NCBI GenBank assembly: GCA_903916165.1
Contig: CAIWVR010000147.1
Span: forward strand, 1 to 9,874
Direction: 5' to 3'
DNA length: 9,874 nt
Origin: an uncultured Hyphomicrobiales bacterium
GTDB taxonomy: Bacteria; Pseudomonadota; Alphaproteobacteria; Rhizobiales; Beijerinckiaceae
Shown: positions 1 through 6,296 of the stretch, piece after piece
How the letters are laid out: every line of letters starts with the position of its first letter
Numbering within the stretch: position 1 is the stretch's first letter
Made by a program: the position numbers and the translations under genes
Notes under the pieces: model-generated
What the model was told of the DNA's origin: nothing
The model's database searches: none
Seen by the model: only the letters and a program-made list of their open reading frames with translations

Positions 1-2099
1 CGGCCGACCCCTTCGAAGCTGCCAGACCGCCCCACGCCGAAAAGCGGCCGCATGTCTTTGAAGTCCATGGCGTTTCGATCGCGGATGATTATGCGTGGCT
101 GAAGGCGGACAATTGGCAGGAGGTCCTGCGCGACCCAGCCGCACTGCCCGACGATATTCGCGCCCTGCTCGAGGCCGAAAATGCCTATGCGACCCAGATG
201 CTCGCACCCGGCGAGGACCTGCGTGCCCATTTGTTTGCAGAAATGCGCGGACGCATCCGCGAGGATGATGTCGACGTGCCCGCCCCCGACGGTCCCTTTG
301 TCTATTACCGCAAGCATCGTCAGGGCGGCCAACATCCACTGTTCTGCCGCCGCTCACGCGAGACCGCCGGCGACGAGCAGATCATGCTCGATGGCGATGC
401 GCTGGCCTCAGGCAAGCCTTTCTTCCAGTTCGGCGGCGTGAGGGCCTCGCCCGACCACAGCAAGCTTGCCTGGTGCGCAGATGAAAAAGGCTCCGAACTC
501 TTCACCATGCGGGTGCGCGATCTCGCATCCGGCACCGACCTGCCCGACGAGGTGATCGAAACCTCCGGCTCTGCCATCTGGAGTGCCGATGGCGCGGCTT
601 TTCTCTATGTCCGGCTCGATGACAACCATCGCCCGCATCGCGTCATGCAGCATGTGCTGGGCACGTCGGCGGCGCGCGATGCGGTCGTGTATGAAGAACA
701 GGACCCCGGCTGGTTCGTCGGACTCCGGCGCACGCAATCGCGACGCTTCTGCGTGATCGACCTGCACGATCATGAATCCAGCGAAGAGCATCTGATCGAC
801 CTCTCCGACATCAGCGCGCCGCCGCGGCTTGTCGCTGCGCGCAGGCCGGGCCTGCGCTATGAATCGGAACATCATGGCGAGACGCTGATCATCTCGACCA
901 ATGCGGACGGTGCGGAGGATTTCAAGCTCGTCACGGCAGATGTCGCAACATTGGGCGCGTGGCGCGATTTCATCCCCCATCGCCGCGGCCGCATGATCAT
1001 GTCTCATGTAGCGCTCGCGCAGCATCTGGTGCGGCTGGAGCGCGAGGATGGACTGCCGCGCATTCGCATTCGAGACATGCTCGACGGTCACGAGCATGAG
1101 ATCGCGCTCGACGAGGAGGCCTATTCGCTTGGTCTCGAAAACATGCTCGAGTTCGACACGCAGACGTTGCGCTTCTCCTACTCGTCGATGACGACGCCGC
1201 GCGAGATCTTCGACTACGATCTGCGCACGCGCGAACGCGTGTTGCGCAAGCGGCAGGAGATCCCCTCAGGGCATGATGCAAGCCAGTATGTGACACGCCG
1301 CATTTTCGCGCCCGCGCATGATGGCCAGAGCATTCCGGTGTCGCTTCTGTATCGCCGGGACATTGCGCTTGACGGCTCCGCGCCCCTGCTGATGCAGGGC
1401 TATGGTGCCTATGGTCATGCAAGTCCGGCCTCGTTTTCGGCGGCGCGGTTTTCACTCGTCGATCGCGGCTTCGTCTACGCCATCGCCCATGTCCGGGGCG
1501 GCACCGACAAGGGCTGGCACTGGTACGAAGACGGCAAGCTTGCGCGCAAGCCCAACACATTCGCCGATTTCATTTCAGCCGCGCGCCATCTCTGCGTGGA
1601 AAAATACACGCGCGAGGGCCGCATCGTCGCGCTCGGCGGCAGCGCGGGCGGCATGCTGATGGGTGCGGTCGCCAATATGGCACCGGACCTGTTTGCGGGA
1701 ATCATTGCGGATGTTCCATTCGTCGACGTGCTGAACACCATGCTTGATGCGGACCTGCCGCTGACGCCGCCTGAATGGGTCGAATGGGGCAATCCGGGCA
1801 AGGATGAGGACGCGTTCCAGACCATCCTGTCCTACTCGCCCTACGACAATGTCCGCGCCCAGGCCTATCCCGCCATGCTCGTCGAGGCAGGGCTGACCGA
1901 TCCGCGCGTGACCTATTGGGAACCTGCAAAATGGGTCGCGCGATTGCGTGAACGCATGACAGGTGGCGGTCCGGTCATCCTGCTCACAAATATGGAGGCC
2001 GGACATGGCGGAGCCTCCGGGCGCTTCCACGCGCTGAAAGACGTGGCGCGTGAATATGCTTTCGCCATCGACTGCGTGCAAGGCGAGCGCGGGGTCTAG
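1..2099 (+). CDS. ptrB: Oligopeptidase B (S9A serine peptidase), 5' end cut off by window edge
   Basis: This is a serine peptidase of the prolyl oligopeptidase family that cleaves short peptides after Arg or Lys, normally in the cytoplasm. The frame is open from base 3, well upstream of the first in-frame ATG at 198. The residues before that ATG are typical family N-terminus (RPHVFEVHG, DDYAWLK, LEAENAYATQML), so the true start lies just outside the window. About 698 codons are visible, close to the usual length of about 700. An N-terminal beta-propeller is followed by an alpha/beta-hydrolase domain. The catalytic Ser is in GGSAGGM (codon 1641-1643), Asp in AGLTDPRV (1899-1901) and His in EAGHGGASG (2004-2006), with spacing of 86 and 35 residues, as expected for E. 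coli PtrB. The segments DVPFVDVLNTMLD and PPEWVEWGNP are also typical. No frameshift or missing key residue is seen. The stop shares CTAG with the converging gene. Confidence 0.95.
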   Translation, partial: ADPFEAARPPHAEKRPHVFEVHGVSIADDYAWLKADNWQEVLRDPAALPDDIRALLEAENAYATQMLAPGEDLRAHLFAEMRGRIREDDVDVPAPDGPFVYYRKHRQGGQHPLFCRRSRETAGDEQIMLDGDALASGKPFFQFGGVRASPDHSKLAWCADEKGSELFTMRVRDLASGTDLPDEVIETSGSAIWSADGAAFLYVRLDDNHRPHRVMQHVLGTSAARDAVVYEEQDPGWFVGLRRTQSRRFCVIDLHDHESSEEHLIDLSDISAPPRLVAARRPGLRYESEHHGETLIISTNADGAEDFKLVTADVATLGAWRDFIPHRRGRMIMSHVALAQHLVRLEREDGLPRIRIRDMLDGHEHEIALDEEAYSLGLENMLEFDTQTLRFSYSSMTTPREIFDYDLRTRERVLRKRQEIPSGHDASQYVTRRIFAPAHDGQSIPVSLLYRRDIALDGSAPLLMQGYGAYGHASPASFSAARFSLVDRGFVYAIAHVRGGTDKGWHWYEDGKLARKPNTFADFISAARHLCVEKYTREGRIVALGGSAGGMLMGAVANMAPDLFAGIIADVPFVDVLNTMLDADLPLTPPEWVEWGNPGKDEDAFQTILSYSPYDNVRAQAYPAMLVEAGLTDPRVTYWEPAKWVARLRERMTGGGPVILLTNMEAGHGGASGRFHALKDVAREYAFAIDCVQGERGV

Positions 2100-3343
2100 G
2101 TGGCGCCACGCTCAATGAAGGCCCGCAACTCGACGAGCGACATGAAGCGATAGGAATTGCCAGCCGGCGTCTCGGCGGTGATCGAACCGTCCGAGAACAT
2201 CATATAGGCGACATCATTGGCGCGATAGCGTCCGATCTCGACCGGCGCAGCGTGGCTGGCGGCGCTGTCGAGCGCCAGGGCCATGTCTTTGGCCGCGGGC
2301 TCCTTGTCAGAGGCCAGATATGGATCATCCTGCGAAACATCCTCTCGGTCTGCCTGCGCATCGTCCGTCAGTGGCGGCTCGAGAGGCTCCGCGCGACTGA
2401 CGGAGGGCGGCGGCGTGAGAAGGCTTGTCTCTTGCGGCTTGTCGTCGCCGGCCAGAGCGCGCTCAAGCCAGTCATTGCTGAAGGGATCGACGGGGGCAGG
2501 CTGCTGGTCGTGCGCAGCCTCCTCAACGGCGACGATATCCGCCTCAACCTGGGGCCAAATGACCTCATTCACCTCGGCCCGGCGAGAACCGGACGCCGTC
2601 TCTAAATGGGGCGCGGCAGTCTCGACAGGTTCGTCGGCCGCGTGACGGGCCAGCGCCGCACGGCCCATCCTTTCCTCCGGCGGCCGCCGCTGTTGGAGAG
2701 AAGCTGGCATATCCCGGTTGACGGGCGCGCCTGACTTGCCGTGCCGGAGCCAGCCGAAGCCCGTGCGCGTTTTGTATTTGCCCGTCTTGAGCGGCAAAAT
2801 GGGTTCGACACGCCCATCCGCCTCCGTCTCCCCGGCCGGCGGAAACACAAATTCGAAATCGCGAAGGGCGGCGGGGCGCGGAGCGGGCGTGGCCTCGCGC
2901 GTGGCCTCGCGCATGGCCTCGCGCATGGGCTCGCGCATGGGCTTGGGCTTGGGCTTGGGATAGCGTGCCGACGCGGGTTCGGGTGCCGCCGCCTCCGGCA
3001 TCAGGCTCTCCAGCGTCGGCAGGGCCTCCACCGACACTTCGCGCGGCGGCGGCGGCACATCATGCAAGGCATGCTGAAGGCGGTTCATCGCCGCGGCGTC
3101 GGCGGCCGCGGATGGCAGCTCGCGCCGCCGCAGGCCAGACGCGCTCGTCGCGGCGATCAGTTGCTCGATGCGTCCGATCAAGACGGCCATGCCAAGCACG
3201 ACGACACCAGCCCCGAGCAAGACAGCGCCAGCAATAAAGGTCGCCCAGCCGCGCTCCATCTGAATGATGCTGCTGCCAGTCAACAGGGCGTAAACGCCCG
3301 CGACGCACAGGAGCACCCCCGCTACGGCTACCGTCCACTTCAT
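2096..3343 (-). CDS. Uncharacterised membrane-anchored protein with Pro/Glu-rich linker and conserved-looking C-terminus
   Basis: I cannot name a function. From the ATG at 3343 the product is 415 aa. Two hydrophobic segments at about residues 4-23 and 33-57 form a membrane hairpin anchor. About 300 residues of low-complexity Pro/Glu/Ala-rich sequence follow, including a Lys-Pro run and the repeat MREPMREAMREATREA. A compact C-terminus (about 372-415) contains YMMFSDGSITAET and YRFMSLVELRAFIE. I recall similar tails in proteins of Bradyrhizobium and relatives, but could not search. The open frame continues upstream to 3583, but the ATG at 3343 puts the membrane segment at the N-terminus, has a weak purine-rich stretch (GGGAACG) upstream, and keeps the gene out of the sodB leader. 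It is divergent from sodB and convergent with ptrB, so probably transcribed alone. A coding origin is well supported by codon pattern and domain layout; the exact start is less sure. Confidence 0.8.
   Translation of the reverse strand: MKWTVAVAGVLLCVAGVYALLTGSSIIQMERGWATFIAGAVLLGAGVVVLGMAVLIGRIEQLIAATSASGLRRRELPSAAADAAAMNRLQHALHDVPPPPREVSVEALPTLESLMPEAAAPEPASARYPKPKPKPMREPMREAMREATREATPAPRPAALRDFEFVFPPAGETEADGRVEPILPLKTGKYKTRTGFGWLRHGKSGAPVNRDMPASLQQRRPPEERMGRAALARHAADEPVETAAPHLETASGSRRAEVNEVIWPQVEADIVAVEEAAHDQQPAPVDPFSNDWLERALAGDDKPQETSLLTPPPSVSRAEPLEPPLTDDAQADREDVSQDDPYLASDKEPAAKDMALALDSAASHAAPVEIGRYRANDVAYMMFSDGSITAETPAGNSYRFMSLVELRAFIERGAT
2892..2957. repeat. Tandem repeats: four 12-bp units then three 6-bp units
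   Basis: On the plus strand, four near-identical 12-bp units (GCCTCGCGCRTG type) occupy 2892-2939, with single-base differences in the first and fourth. Three perfect GGCTTG hexamers follow at 2940-2957. The array lies inside the minus-strand membrane protein gene and keeps frame: the hexamers encode Lys-Pro pairs and the 12-mers encode MREP, MREA, MREA and TREA. The unit length of four codons means copy number can change without a frameshift. Confidence 0.9.
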
Positions 3344-3402
3344 TTCGTCACGTTCCCAATTCTTCCACAGTCCTTGCCGCAGCCATCTTGGACCGTTCTT
3401 CA

Positions 3403-3432
3403 AATGTAGCCTGAACGGGGTGTATTTGGCAA
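3403..3432 (-). promoter_or_regulatory. Candidate promoter for the membrane protein gene
   Basis: Read on the minus strand, TTGCCA (3432-3427, 5 of 6 matches to the -35 consensus) and TACATT (3408-3403, 4 of 6 matches to the -10 consensus) are separated by 18 bp. Transcription would start near 3396 and give a leader of about 50 nt before the ATG at 3343. This also supports that start over one further upstream. It is a consensus match only. Confidence 0.4.
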
Positions 3433-3523
3433 AAGCGCCAAGCCCCAGGTCAGATGGCGGGACCTGTCCGACCCAATGCGTGTCGCCCGGCCAGCTCCGC
3501 AGAGATTGGATGCGCACGGACCG

Positions 3524-3553
3524 TTGCCCTCCGGGCCACACCTCCTTAAGTAT
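3524..3553 (+). promoter_or_regulatory. Weak candidate promoter for sodB
   Basis: TTGCCC (3524-3529) is followed 16-18 bp later by the AT-rich patch TTAAGTAT (3546-3553), the only such patch close to sodB in this GC-rich leader. The -10 match is poor (at most 3 of 6). A short GC hairpin, GCGGG-ATCC-CCCGC (3568-3581), would lie in the 5' leader. The rest of the 275-bp gap between the divergent genes shows nothing else I can name. Confidence 0.22.
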
Positions 3554-3618
3554 GGCGGCGAGCCCGCGCGGGATCCCCCGCACTCAGGGCCGCCATCCAT
3601 TCCGAGGAGCGCATCCCG

Positions 3619-4218
3619 ATGTCCTTCAGCCTTCCCGACCTCCCTTATGCCCACGACGCCCTCCAGCCGATCATGTCGAGGGAGACCCTCGAATATCACC
3701 ACGACAAGCATCATCTCGCCTATGTGACCAATGGCAACAATCTGCTGAAGGGCACGGAGTGGGAAGGCAAGTCGCTTGAGGAGATCGTCAAGGGCTCGTT
3801 CGGCAAGAACGCCGGCCTCTTCAACAATGCCGGCCAGCACTATAACCATCTGCATTTCTGGAAGTGGATGAAGCCCAATGGCGGCGGCTCCATTCCGGGC
3901 GCACTGGAAAAGGCCATCGTCGATGGCTTGGGTTCCGTCGACAAGATGAAAGAAGATTTCATCCAGGCCGGCGTCACGCAGTTCGGCTCGGGCTGGGCCT
4001 GGCTTGCCGTCAAGGATGGCAAGATCGTCGTCATGAAGACCGCGAATGGCGAAAGCCCGCTGGTCCAGGGTGCCTCGCCGATCCTCGGCTGCGACGTGTG
4101 GGAGCATTCCTACTACATTGATTATCGCAACCGTCGCCCCGACTATCTCAAGGCCTTCGTCGACCAGCTCGTGAACTGGGACTATGTCGCCGAAATGTAT
4201 GCTGCGGCGATCAAGTAA
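3619..4218 (+). CDS. sodB: Superoxide dismutase, Fe/Mn family
   Basis: A 199-aa Fe/Mn superoxide dismutase, normally a cytoplasmic homodimer or tetramer converting superoxide to oxygen and hydrogen peroxide. It is full length. The metal ligands are His27 (EYHHDKHH), His77 (HYNHLHFW), Asp159 and His163 (DVWEHSYYIDYRN). The active-site Gln is Gln73, in the NAGQHYNH segment, which is the position used by Fe-type enzymes. The closest relatives I recall are the SODs of rhizobia (FNNAGQHYNH, QFGSGWAW), at least one of which has been described as active with either metal, so metal choice is not settled by the sequence. The start is supported by GAGGAG at 3604-3609, 9 bp before the ATG. No signal peptide is seen. 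The gene is monocistronic, divergent from the upstream membrane protein gene and closed by its own terminator. Confidence 0.96.
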   Translation: MSFSLPDLPYAHDALQPIMSRETLEYHHDKHHLAYVTNGNNLLKGTEWEGKSLEEIVKGSFGKNAGLFNNAGQHYNHLHFWKWMKPNGGGSIPGALEKAIVDGLGSVDKMKEDFIQAGVTQFGSGWAWLAVKDGKIVVMKTANGESPLVQGASPILGCDVWEHSYYIDYRNRRPDYLKAFVDQLVNWDYVAEMYAAAIK

Positions 4219-4242
4219 GCTTTTTAGCCCATCATCAAATGG

Positions 4243-4270
4243 AACCGGCGGCCGCAGGGGCGCCGGTTTT
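4243..4270 (+). terminator. Intrinsic terminator of sodB
   Basis: The 8-bp perfect stem AACCGGCG (4243-4250) / CGCCGGTT (4261-4268) has a 10-nt loop and runs into TTTT (4267-4270). It begins 24 bp after the sodB stop. The T-run is short, but the GC-rich stem and position make it convincing for the plus strand. Confidence 0.72.
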
Positions 4271-4275
4271 GACGC

Positions 4276-4305
4276 CGTCATGGCAAGCCAAGCGAAACCA
4301 TGACG
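4276..4305 (-). terminator. Possible weak terminator or hairpin after the deacetylase gene
   Basis: A perfect 8-bp inverted repeat, CGTCATGG (4276-4283) / CCATGACG (4298-4305), with a 14-nt loop lies just beyond the minus-strand stop at 4316. A nested TGGC-AA-GCCA is an alternative fold. No T-run follows on the minus strand, so it may only block RNA decay or readthrough. It sits back to back with the sodB terminator between converging genes. Confidence 0.35.
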
Positions 4306-4315
4306 AAATTCACAT

Positions 4316-5134
4316 TTACGGACGCGCAGCCAGCACATCCCTGAAGCGGTCCGACAGCAGGAACTCCAGTTCCTGCTCGCGCGAATAGGTCGCCGGATCG
4401 ATCTGCTCCAGTTCGTAATCCACGCGGCCCGGATGGCACATGATGAGATGGCGCTGGCCCGGTGCCAACAAATAGCGCGAAAAATCACTGGCGTAGCTGC
4501 GCTGCGGATCGAACGCCGAATAACCGGCGAAGCCCTCATTCGTCACAAAGCCATGCGCCTGCGCCGCCTTGCCAAATCCCCTGCCCGCCAGCGCGACAAT
4601 CAGCGCCTTGGGCACTTCGACGCCGCGTTTCAGGATGCGGCTGAACCGGTCAGCACTGTCGCGCATCCAGATCTGCCCGGACAATCCACGCGCGGTCGCC
4701 GCCTCGAACAGCCAGTCGCGGATACCGGGCAGCATATGGACATGCTGGTGGCCGTCGATAAAGGCGGGCGCGCGCCCGTAATGGTCGCCAAAGGCGTCGA
4801 TCTGCGCCGCAATCTCGGCGCGGATCTCGGCTTTCGGCAGGCGTCTTGCCTGCGACAGGCGGATGAGGGCTCCAATCGAGGGCAGCTTGCCATTGGGTGC
4901 CAGGGTCGGCATCCGCGTCAATGGCGGCCCAAGCGTAAGATCGAGATGCAGGCCCGCCTCCACTGCGGAGCCAAGGCTGGCAAGGTCGCGCGCGGCAATG
5001 TTCCAGAACGGCCGCGTCGTCATGGCCCCTGTCGCGTCGAGCCGCCCCGCCTCCACAGCCTCCAGAATTCCCGAGGATACCGCCTGCGTCAGGCCATAAT
5101 CATCAGCGCATATCTTCAAATCTCGGGCGAGCAT
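4316..5134 (-). CDS. YdjC/ChbG/HpnK-family carbohydrate deacetylase
   Basis: A 272-aa metal-dependent deacetylase of the YdjC family, whose members remove N-acetyl groups from sugars (chitooligosaccharides for ChbG, hopanoid precursors for HpnK, undecaprenyl-phosphate GalNAc for Francisella NaxD). Visible motifs are ICADDYGLT (Asp11/Asp12, catalytic and metal Asp region), GLHLDLT (His63), IDGHQHVHMLPG (His129-His133) and a C-terminal LIMCHPG. These match the family's expected metal and catalytic positions. There is no signal peptide or membrane segment, so it should act in the cytoplasm or on the inner face of the membrane. The start at 5134 has GGAA about 6 nt upstream, and the ADDYG motif follows at once. 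It is divergent from a GT2 glycosyltransferase, which suggests a lipid-linked sugar substrate; no hopanoid genes are present to support HpnK. The family is clear; the substrate is unknown. Confidence 0.88.
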   Translation of the reverse strand: MLARDLKICADDYGLTQAVSSGILEAVEAGRLDATGAMTTRPFWNIAARDLASLGSAVEAGLHLDLTLGPPLTRMPTLAPNGKLPSIGALIRLSQARRLPKAEIRAEIAAQIDAFGDHYGRAPAFIDGHQHVHMLPGIRDWLFEAATARGLSGQIWMRDSADRFSRILKRGVEVPKALIVALAGRGFGKAAQAHGFVTNEGFAGYSAFDPQRSYASDFSRYLLAPGQRHLIMCHPGRVDYELEQIDPATYSREQELEFLLSDRFRDVLAARP

Positions 5135-5182
5135 GAGCGGTTCCGGGCCTCGGGAGACCGTTCACATTACCCCGAACAGGGA

Positions 5183-5224
5183 TTGCGGCAAGCTTGCGAA
5201 TGCGAACGGGCTCCCCTTGCGCAA
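5183..5224. promoter_or_regulatory. Cluster of TTGC/GCAA palindromes between divergent genes
   Basis: Within 42 bp lie TTGC-G-GCAA (5183-5191), the 10-bp palindrome GCAAGCTTGC (5188-5197), the direct repeat TGCGAA TGCGAA (5195-5206) and TTGCGCAA (5217-5224). The cluster lies between the deacetylase start (5134) and the glycosyltransferase start (5287), a natural place for a shared operator. I find no strong -35/-10 pair in this gap. Confidence 0.3.
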
Positions 5225-5286
5225 ACGCCACGCCCGCAATAGGCATCGATAAGGGCGACACTTTCGCGCCCCGGAACGTGACACGC

Positions 5287-6294
5287 ATGCACAGCACCGA
5301 CACCGCCATGGGTACGCCGGAACTCACCGTCCTGGTCCCGGTCTTCAACGAGGACGACAATATCGAGGCCCTGCTCGCACGGCTCACGCCCGTGCTCGAG
5401 CGGGTCGTCGCGTCGCATGAGGTCCTCTTTGTCGACGATGGCTCCTCCGACGCAACGATGGAGACGCTGCGGCGCGTGCATGCGCAGGACAAGCGCTGCC
5501 GTGCTGTGTCGTTCAGCCGGAATTTCGGCAAGGAAATCGCCATTGCCGCAGGTCTCGACCATGCGCGCGGACGCGCGGTCGTCATCATCGACGCCGATCT
5601 GCAGCATCCGCCCGAGGTGATCGAGCAGTTTGTCGCAAAATGGCGCGAGGGCTACAAGAATGTCTACGGCTCGCGCGTCGACCGCAATGCCGACTCGCCC
5701 CTGCGCCGGATGCTGACGCGCCGTTTCTACGCGATCTTCGAGCAATTCGGCGAAACCGGCCTGCCCAATGGCGCCGGCGATTTCCGCCTGCTCGACCGCC
5801 AGGCCGTCGAGGCCTTGAAGACGATGGGCGAGCGCGCGCGGTTTTCCAAGGGTCTTTACGCCTGGATCGGCTTCAAGTCGGTCAGCGTGCCCTTCGAGGT
5901 CGCCGAGCGCCATGCGGGCGTGTCGAAATTTTCCTATCGCAAGCTGACGCGCTTTGCGCTCGACGGGCTGATGTCCTTCTCGACGCTGCCGCTGAAAGTC
6001 TGGACCTATGTCGGCGTCTTCGTGTCGATGTTCTCGCTGCTCGCCGCCGTTTATTACATCGTCCAGACGCTGAGGCATGGCATCGATGTGCCCGGCTACG
6101 CGTCCTTGATCGTGTCGATCATGTTCTTCGCCGGCATCCAGCTGCTCACGCTTGGCATTATGGGCGAATATATCGGGCGCATTTTTGCGGAGGTGAAGCG
6201 GCGGCCGCTCTATCTCGTCGCCGAGCGCATCGAGGACGATGGCACCGTGGTGCCGCTCGATCCGGCGCGGCCCAGCATCACTGCGCGCCGCTGA
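5287..6294 (+). CDS. GT2 polyprenyl-phosphate glycosyltransferase (ArnC/DPM1-like), membrane anchored
   Basis: A 335-aa family 2 glycosyltransferase of the type that moves a sugar from a nucleotide donor to polyprenyl phosphate on the cytoplasmic face of the inner membrane (ArnC, GtrB, FlmF, DPM1 relatives). The GT-A domain shows LVPVFNEDDNI near the N-terminus, VDDGSSDAT (Asp50/Asp51) and IIDADLQHPPE, with the DXD motif at Asp102-Asp104. Two membrane helices follow at about 238-262 and 271-292, then the typical GIMGEYIGRIFAEVKRRP tail. I chose the ATG at 5287, with GGAA about 11 nt upstream. An in-frame ATG at 5308 has no visible ribosome site, and one at 5194 would add an unconserved-looking leader across the palindrome cluster. 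It is followed after 2 bp by murJ and diverges from a sugar deacetylase. The sugar and final acceptor cannot be told from sequence. Confidence 0.9.
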   Translation: MHSTDTAMGTPELTVLVPVFNEDDNIEALLARLTPVLERVVASHEVLFVDDGSSDATMETLRRVHAQDKRCRAVSFSRNFGKEIAIAAGLDHARGRAVVIIDADLQHPPEVIEQFVAKWREGYKNVYGSRVDRNADSPLRRMLTRRFYAIFEQFGETGLPNGAGDFRLLDRQAVEALKTMGERARFSKGLYAWIGFKSVSVPFEVAERHAGVSKFSYRKLTRFALDGLMSFSTLPLKVWTYVGVFVSMFSLLAAVYYIVQTLRHGIDVPGYASLIVSIMFFAGIQLLTLGIMGEYIGRIFAEVKRRPLYLVAERIEDDGTVVPLDPARPSITARR

Positions 6295-6296
6295 AT

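Noticed and set aside
2741..3409. 222-codon plus-strand open frame opposite the membrane protein gene
   Set aside because: Its Gly/Leu/His repeats are only the reverse reading of the tandem repeat; the minus-strand product has two membrane helices and an ordered tail.
3344..3583. N-terminal extension of the membrane protein to an ATG at 3583
   Set aside because: It would cover most of the sodB leader and the candidate minus-strand promoter, and would bury the membrane anchor about 80 residues inside.
3400..4539. 379-codon open frame on the minus strand across sodB
   Set aside because: It runs antisense to a clear superoxide dismutase and part of the deacetylase, and its product has no recognisable motif; long antisense frames are expected at this GC content.
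5640..6296. N-terminal extension of murJ to 5640
   Set aside because: It lies wholly within the glycosyltransferase gene in another frame; the MurJ family begins near the ATG at 6297.
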